Shown in pieces: positions 5,387 to 7,875 of a stretch of DNA of 7,875 nt (positions within the stretch are counted from its first letter, which is position 1; each line of letters starts with the position of its first letter). The stretch is taken from positions 1-7,875 of the forward strand of contig CACZSA010000153.1 in the NCBI GenBank assembly GCA_902783705.1, written 5' to 3'. The DNA comes from an uncultured Ruminococcus sp. (GTDB taxonomy: Bacteria; Bacillota; Clostridia; Oscillospirales; CAG-272). A program made the translations under genes and the position numbers. Below the pieces are notes generated by a model. The model was not told the origin of the DNA. It was given only the letters and a program-made list of their open reading frames with translations, and made no database searches.

Positions 5387-6871
5387 ATGAACTATCTCAG
5401 CACCCGCGATACCGAACGCGCGCGCCGCGTCACCGCCGCAGAAGCCATCAAGGAAGGGCTCGCGCCGGACGGCGGCCTCTACCTGCCCGAATCCGTCCCG
5501 GTCCTCACCCGCGCCGATTTTGACGCCCTCCTCGGAAGGGACTATCCGGCCCGCGCGGCCTTCATCCTCTCCCGCTTCCTCGACGACTACGATCCCGCCG
5601 CCCTCGCCGCTGACTGCCGCGCCGCCTACGCCCCGGACCGTTTTCCGGGAGGCGCCGCGCCGATCCGCACCCTGGACGGGGACATTCACGCCCTCGAGCT
5701 CTGGCACGGCCCGACGTCCGCGTTCAAGGACATGGCCCTGCAGATCATGCCCCGCCTTCTCTCCCGCGCCCTCGCGATGACCGGGGAGCGGCGGGTGGCC
5801 CACATCCTTGTCGCGACGAGCGGGGACACGGGAAAGGCCGCCCTCGAGGGGTACCGGGACGTCGACGGCGTGAAGATCACGGTCTTCTACCCGGTCGACG
5901 GCGTGAGCCTGATGCAGAAGCGGCAGATGCAGACCACGGCGGGCGGAAACGTGGACGTCGTCGCCGTGCGGGGCAATTTCGACGACGCGCAGAACGGCGT
6001 CAAGGCGATCTTCTCGGACACGGACCTCGCCCGCCGCGCGGATGAAGCCGGCTTCTTCTTCTCCTCGGCGAACTCGATCAACTGGGGCCGCCTCGTCCCG
6101 CAGATCGTGTACTATATTTCAGCCTACTGCGACCTCGTGAACGCCGGACGGCTCGCGTTCGGGGATCCCGTGAACATCGCGGTCCCGACCGGGAACTTCG
6201 GCAACATCTTCGCGGCTTACCTCGCCCGTCAGATGGGCCTGCCCGCCGCGCGGTTCATCTGCGCCTCCAACCGGAACAACGTTCTCTCCGACTTCCTCGC
6301 TGGGGGGATCTACGACCGCACGCGCGAATTCCACAAGACGATCAGCCCGTCGATGGACATCCTGATCTCCTCGAACCTCGAACGCCTGCTCTCCTTCCTC
6401 GGTGGGCCGGAGACAACGCGGGCGCTCATGGAATCGCTGAAAAATACCGGCAAGTACGAGGCCCCCGCAGACCTCATGCAGCGGATCCGCGCCGCCTTCT
6501 CGGGCTTCTTCCTCAACGAGGACGAGACGCGCGCCGTCATCCGCGACACGTGGAAAAACGAGCATTATCTCCTCGATCCGCACACGGCGGTCGGCCTCGG
6601 CTGCGTGAAGAAATACCGCGCGGCGACGGGCGACGGCACCCCGGTGATCCTCGCCTCGACCGCCAGCCCGTTCAAGTTTGCGCCCGCCGTGGCGGAGGCA
6701 ATCGGGATGGCCCCCCCGGCGGACGGGAACGTCTTCGATCTGCTCCGGCGGCTGTCCGGCGAGACCGGGTGGGAGATCCCCGCGCCGCTCGCCGCGACCG
6801 AGACCCTGCCCGTGCGCTTCACCCGGGTCATCTCGCCCGGGGAAATGCCGGGGATCCCGTTCGGCGCATGA
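5387..6871 (+). CDS. thrC: Threonine synthase
   Basis: PLP enzyme that converts O-phospho-L-homoserine and water to L-threonine and phosphate, the last step of threonine synthesis. The protein is 494 aa, matching the long form found in many Clostridia, Proteobacteria and yeast rather than the roughly 350-aa Bacillus type. N-terminal blocks STRDTE (5-10) and GLAPDGGLYLPE (24-35) fit this form. The Schiff-base lysine is K114 in HGPTSAFKDMALQ (107-119). The phosphate-binding region is ATSGDTGKAALEG (143-155). PTGNFGNIFA (267-276), SPSMDILISSNLERLL (320-335) and ASTASPFKF (423-431) are further family blocks. The ATG at 5387 has AAAAGGA (5375-5381) 5 nt upstream. It overlaps the next gene by ATGA. 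No thrA or thrB lies in the window, and no leader peptide or T-box is seen. Confidence 0.96.
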   Translation: MNYLSTRDTERARRVTAAEAIKEGLAPDGGLYLPESVPVLTRADFDALLGRDYPARAAFILSRFLDDYDPAALAADCRAAYAPDRFPGGAAPIRTLDGDIHALELWHGPTSAFKDMALQIMPRLLSRALAMTGERRVAHILVATSGDTGKAALEGYRDVDGVKITVFYPVDGVSLMQKRQMQTTAGGNVDVVAVRGNFDDAQNGVKAIFSDTDLARRADEAGFFFSSANSINWGRLVPQIVYYISAYCDLVNAGRLAFGDPVNIAVPTGNFGNIFAAYLARQMGLPAARFICASNRNNVLSDFLAGGIYDRTREFHKTISPSMDILISSNLERLLSFLGGPETTRALMESLKNTGKYEAPADLMQRIRAAFSGFFLNEDETRAVIRDTWKNEHYLLDPHTAVGLGCVKKYRAATGDGTPVILASTASPFKFAPAVAEAIGMAPPADGNVFDLLRRLSGETGWEIPAPLAATETLPVRFTRVISPGEMPGIPFGA

Positions 6872-7614
6872 GCCTCTGGGTGATGGCGGACACGCACCTC
6901 TCGTTCTCGCCGGGCGTCTCGCCGAGCTGGGTGTGCGTCTCCAAGCCGATGGACCGCTTCGGAGGCCGCTGGACGAACCACGCGGAGAAGATCGCGCGGC
7001 GGTGGTCGGCGGTCGTGGAAGCGGGCGACACGGTCGTGATCCCGGGCGACATCTCGTGGGCGGGCAAGCTCGAGGAGGCGGAGGCGGACCTGCGTTTCCT
7101 CGCGTCGCTCCCGGGCAAAAAGCTGCTCGGCAAGGGGAATCACGACTACTGGTGGACCTCTCTCTCCCGGATGCGCCGTTTTCTCGAAGAGCGCGGGATC
7201 GGGGGGATCGATTTCCTCTACAACAACGCGTTCTGCGTCGAGGGGCGGGTCCTCGCGGGCTCGCGCGGCTGGTTTCTCGAGGAGCATCAGCAGACGGCGT
7301 TCGACACGGATTACGCGAAGCTGGTGAACCGGGAATGCGAGCGTCTGGAGCTCTCGCTGACTGCGGCGGACAAGCTGCGGGACGAGCACGGGATCGACGC
7401 GCCCGCGCTGGTATTTCTGCACTTCCCTCCTGTATGGGGGGATTTCCGTGTGGACGAGCTTTTGGACGTGATGCTGCGCCACGGGGTGCGCGAATGCTGG
7501 TACGGGCACATTCACGGGCAATACGAGGAGCCGCCGCATTTTGAGTACCGGGGGATCCGGTTCACAAACGCCGCGGCGGATTATCTGGATTTTCTCCCGC
7601 GGAAAATCATTTAA
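6868..7614 (+). CDS. Calcineurin-like metallophosphoesterase
   Basis: Predicted cytoplasmic phosphohydrolase with a two-metal site; the substrate is unknown. The protein is 248 aa. All the expected motifs are present in order: DTH (D8, H10), GDISW (D61), GNHDYWW (N91, H92), HFPP (H185) and YGHIHG (H214, H216). It has no signal peptide. The form with GNHDYWW and HFPPVW resembles a group of Firmicutes phosphoesterases annotated only as predicted phosphohydrolases. The ATG at 6868 overlaps the thrC stop by 4 nt. No clear ribosome site precedes it, so translation is probably coupled to thrC. The long open frame upstream of 6868 lies out of frame within thrC and is not used. Operon position gives no firm hint about substrate. 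Confidence 0.93.
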   Translation: MSLWVMADTHLSFSPGVSPSWVCVSKPMDRFGGRWTNHAEKIARRWSAVVEAGDTVVIPGDISWAGKLEEAEADLRFLASLPGKKLLGKGNHDYWWTSLSRMRRFLEERGIGGIDFLYNNAFCVEGRVLAGSRGWFLEEHQQTAFDTDYAKLVNRECERLELSLTAADKLRDEHGIDAPALVFLHFPPVWGDFRVDELLDVMLRHGVRECWYGHIHGQYEEPPHFEYRGIRFTNAAADYLDFLPRKII

Positions 7615-7620
7615 AACGCG

Positions 7621-7635
7621 CCGGGCGGTGCCCGG
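7621..7635. other. Short GC hairpin after the phosphoesterase gene
   Basis: CCGGGC (7621-7626) pairs with GCCCGG (7630-7635) around GGT, 7 nt after the stop. No T run follows. Together with the next palindrome it may end the dipeptidase-thrC-phosphoesterase transcript. Confidence 0.35.
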
Positions 7636-7637
7636 AG

Positions 7638-7678
7638 ACAGATAGCGAGCTCACCACCTTCGGCAAGCTCGCTATTGT
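7638..7678. terminator. Long palindrome, REP-like, possible terminator
   Basis: ATAGCGAGCT (7642-7651) pairs perfectly with AGCTCGCTAT (7666-7675). ACA (7638-7640) and TGT (7676-7678) extend the stem past a one-base bulge to 13 pairs. The 14-nt loop holds CCTTCGG. The 3' flank is only moderately T-rich. The stem core and loop match the palindrome at 20-44 in the opposite orientation, so it is both a plausible transcript end and a repeated element. Confidence 0.5.
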
Positions 7679-7679
7679 T

Positions 7680-7836
7680 ATTGCGTTCTGTCTGCGCGCT
7701 GGCGCTTGCGGATGAAGGGATCCGCACCTTCCGTGCAGGGGAAGAGGAAGAATCCCCTTCGGGGGGATTCGGGATGCCCTGCGCGGGCGGCGGACAAGAG
7801 GACCCTCGGGCCGGGCCCTCTTGTCAATCACCCGGC
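7680..7836 (+). repeat. Modular structured intergenic element, copy B
   Basis: It shows the same order of parts as 3118-3296. The 19-mer module is at 7693-7711. A hairpin with different stem sequence follows: GAATCCCC (7750-7757) with GGGGATTC (7763-7770), loop TTCGG. The conserved block is at 7780-7801. The palindrome GACAAGAGG (7793-7801) with CCTCTTGTC (7817-7825) is extended inward by CCC (7803-7805) with GGG (7813-7815). The identical block CCTCTTGTCAATCAC spans 7817-7831. It lies beside a gene end, as copy A does, and has no credible reading frame. Confidence 0.6.
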
Positions 7837-7837
7837 C

Positions 7838-7874
7838 CCAGAGGACGAGGAGGGAGGACCCTCCCCGCCTCTGG
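7838..7874. other. Nested hairpin at the window edge
   Basis: CCAGAGG (7838-7844) pairs with CCTCTGG (7868-7874), enclosing GGAGGG (7849-7854) paired with CCCTCC (7859-7864) around AGGA. It follows copy B of the structured element directly, in the place where copy A continues into the stem at 3293-3392. It may continue beyond the window. Confidence 0.45.
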
Positions 7875-7875
7875 A

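Noticed and set aside
4226..5803. Long minus-strand frame of 525 codons
   Set aside because: Antisense shadow of the dipeptidase and thrC genes caused by GC-rich codons; it is Val/Glu/Arg-rich with no recognisable motifs.

Overview
This is a GC-rich window from a bacterial chromosome. It most likely comes from a Gram-positive Bacillota/Clostridia genome. That assignment rests on the order lepB, ylqF (rbgA), rnhB, yraN, on strong AGGAGG-type ribosome sites, on TATAAT promoters, and on a Bacillus-like short type I signal peptidase. The placement is inferred from gene order and protein motifs; no search was run. All seven genes read on the + strand.

Layout. Positions 1-214 hold a palindromic terminator-like hairpin, a GC hairpin with a 19-nt repeat module, an AATTCNN heptamer array and a strong extended -10 promoter. 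Next come lepB (215-886) and ylqF (949-1830), then about 157 bp with small hairpins and a second TATAAT promoter. rnhB (1988-2647) and yraN (2644-3063) overlap by 4 nt. Positions 3064-3599 hold no gene but are dense in inverted repeats. A 243-aa protein of unknown function (3600-4331) follows, then a second AATTCNN array. The last gene block is an M19 dipeptidase (4421-5362), threonine synthase thrC (5387-6871) and a metallophosphoesterase (6868-7614). Positions 7615-7875 again hold only palindromes and repeats.

How the genes fit together. lepB, ylqF, rnhB and yraN form the common housekeeping cluster for protein export, 50S ribosome assembly and nucleic-acid metabolism. The dipeptidase, thrC and phosphoesterase genes are spaced like one operon (24-bp gap, then an ATGA overlap). 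They link peptide or amino-acid turnover with threonine synthesis only loosely. The unknown gene sits between two repeat-rich stretches, and its codon choice looks less GC-biased than its neighbours, so it may be an insertion between two conserved blocks.

Most worth a second look is a modular, strongly palindromic intergenic element. Two same-orientation copies are visible (about 3118-3296 and 7680-7836), with a partial inverted copy near 53-87. Conserved sequence blocks alternate with hairpins whose stem sequences differ between copies while pairing is kept. Copy A continues into further nested stems (3293-3471), and copy B is followed by another nested hairpin at the window edge. It could be a structured RNA or a REP/MITE-like interspersed repeat; I could not match it to a family I know.
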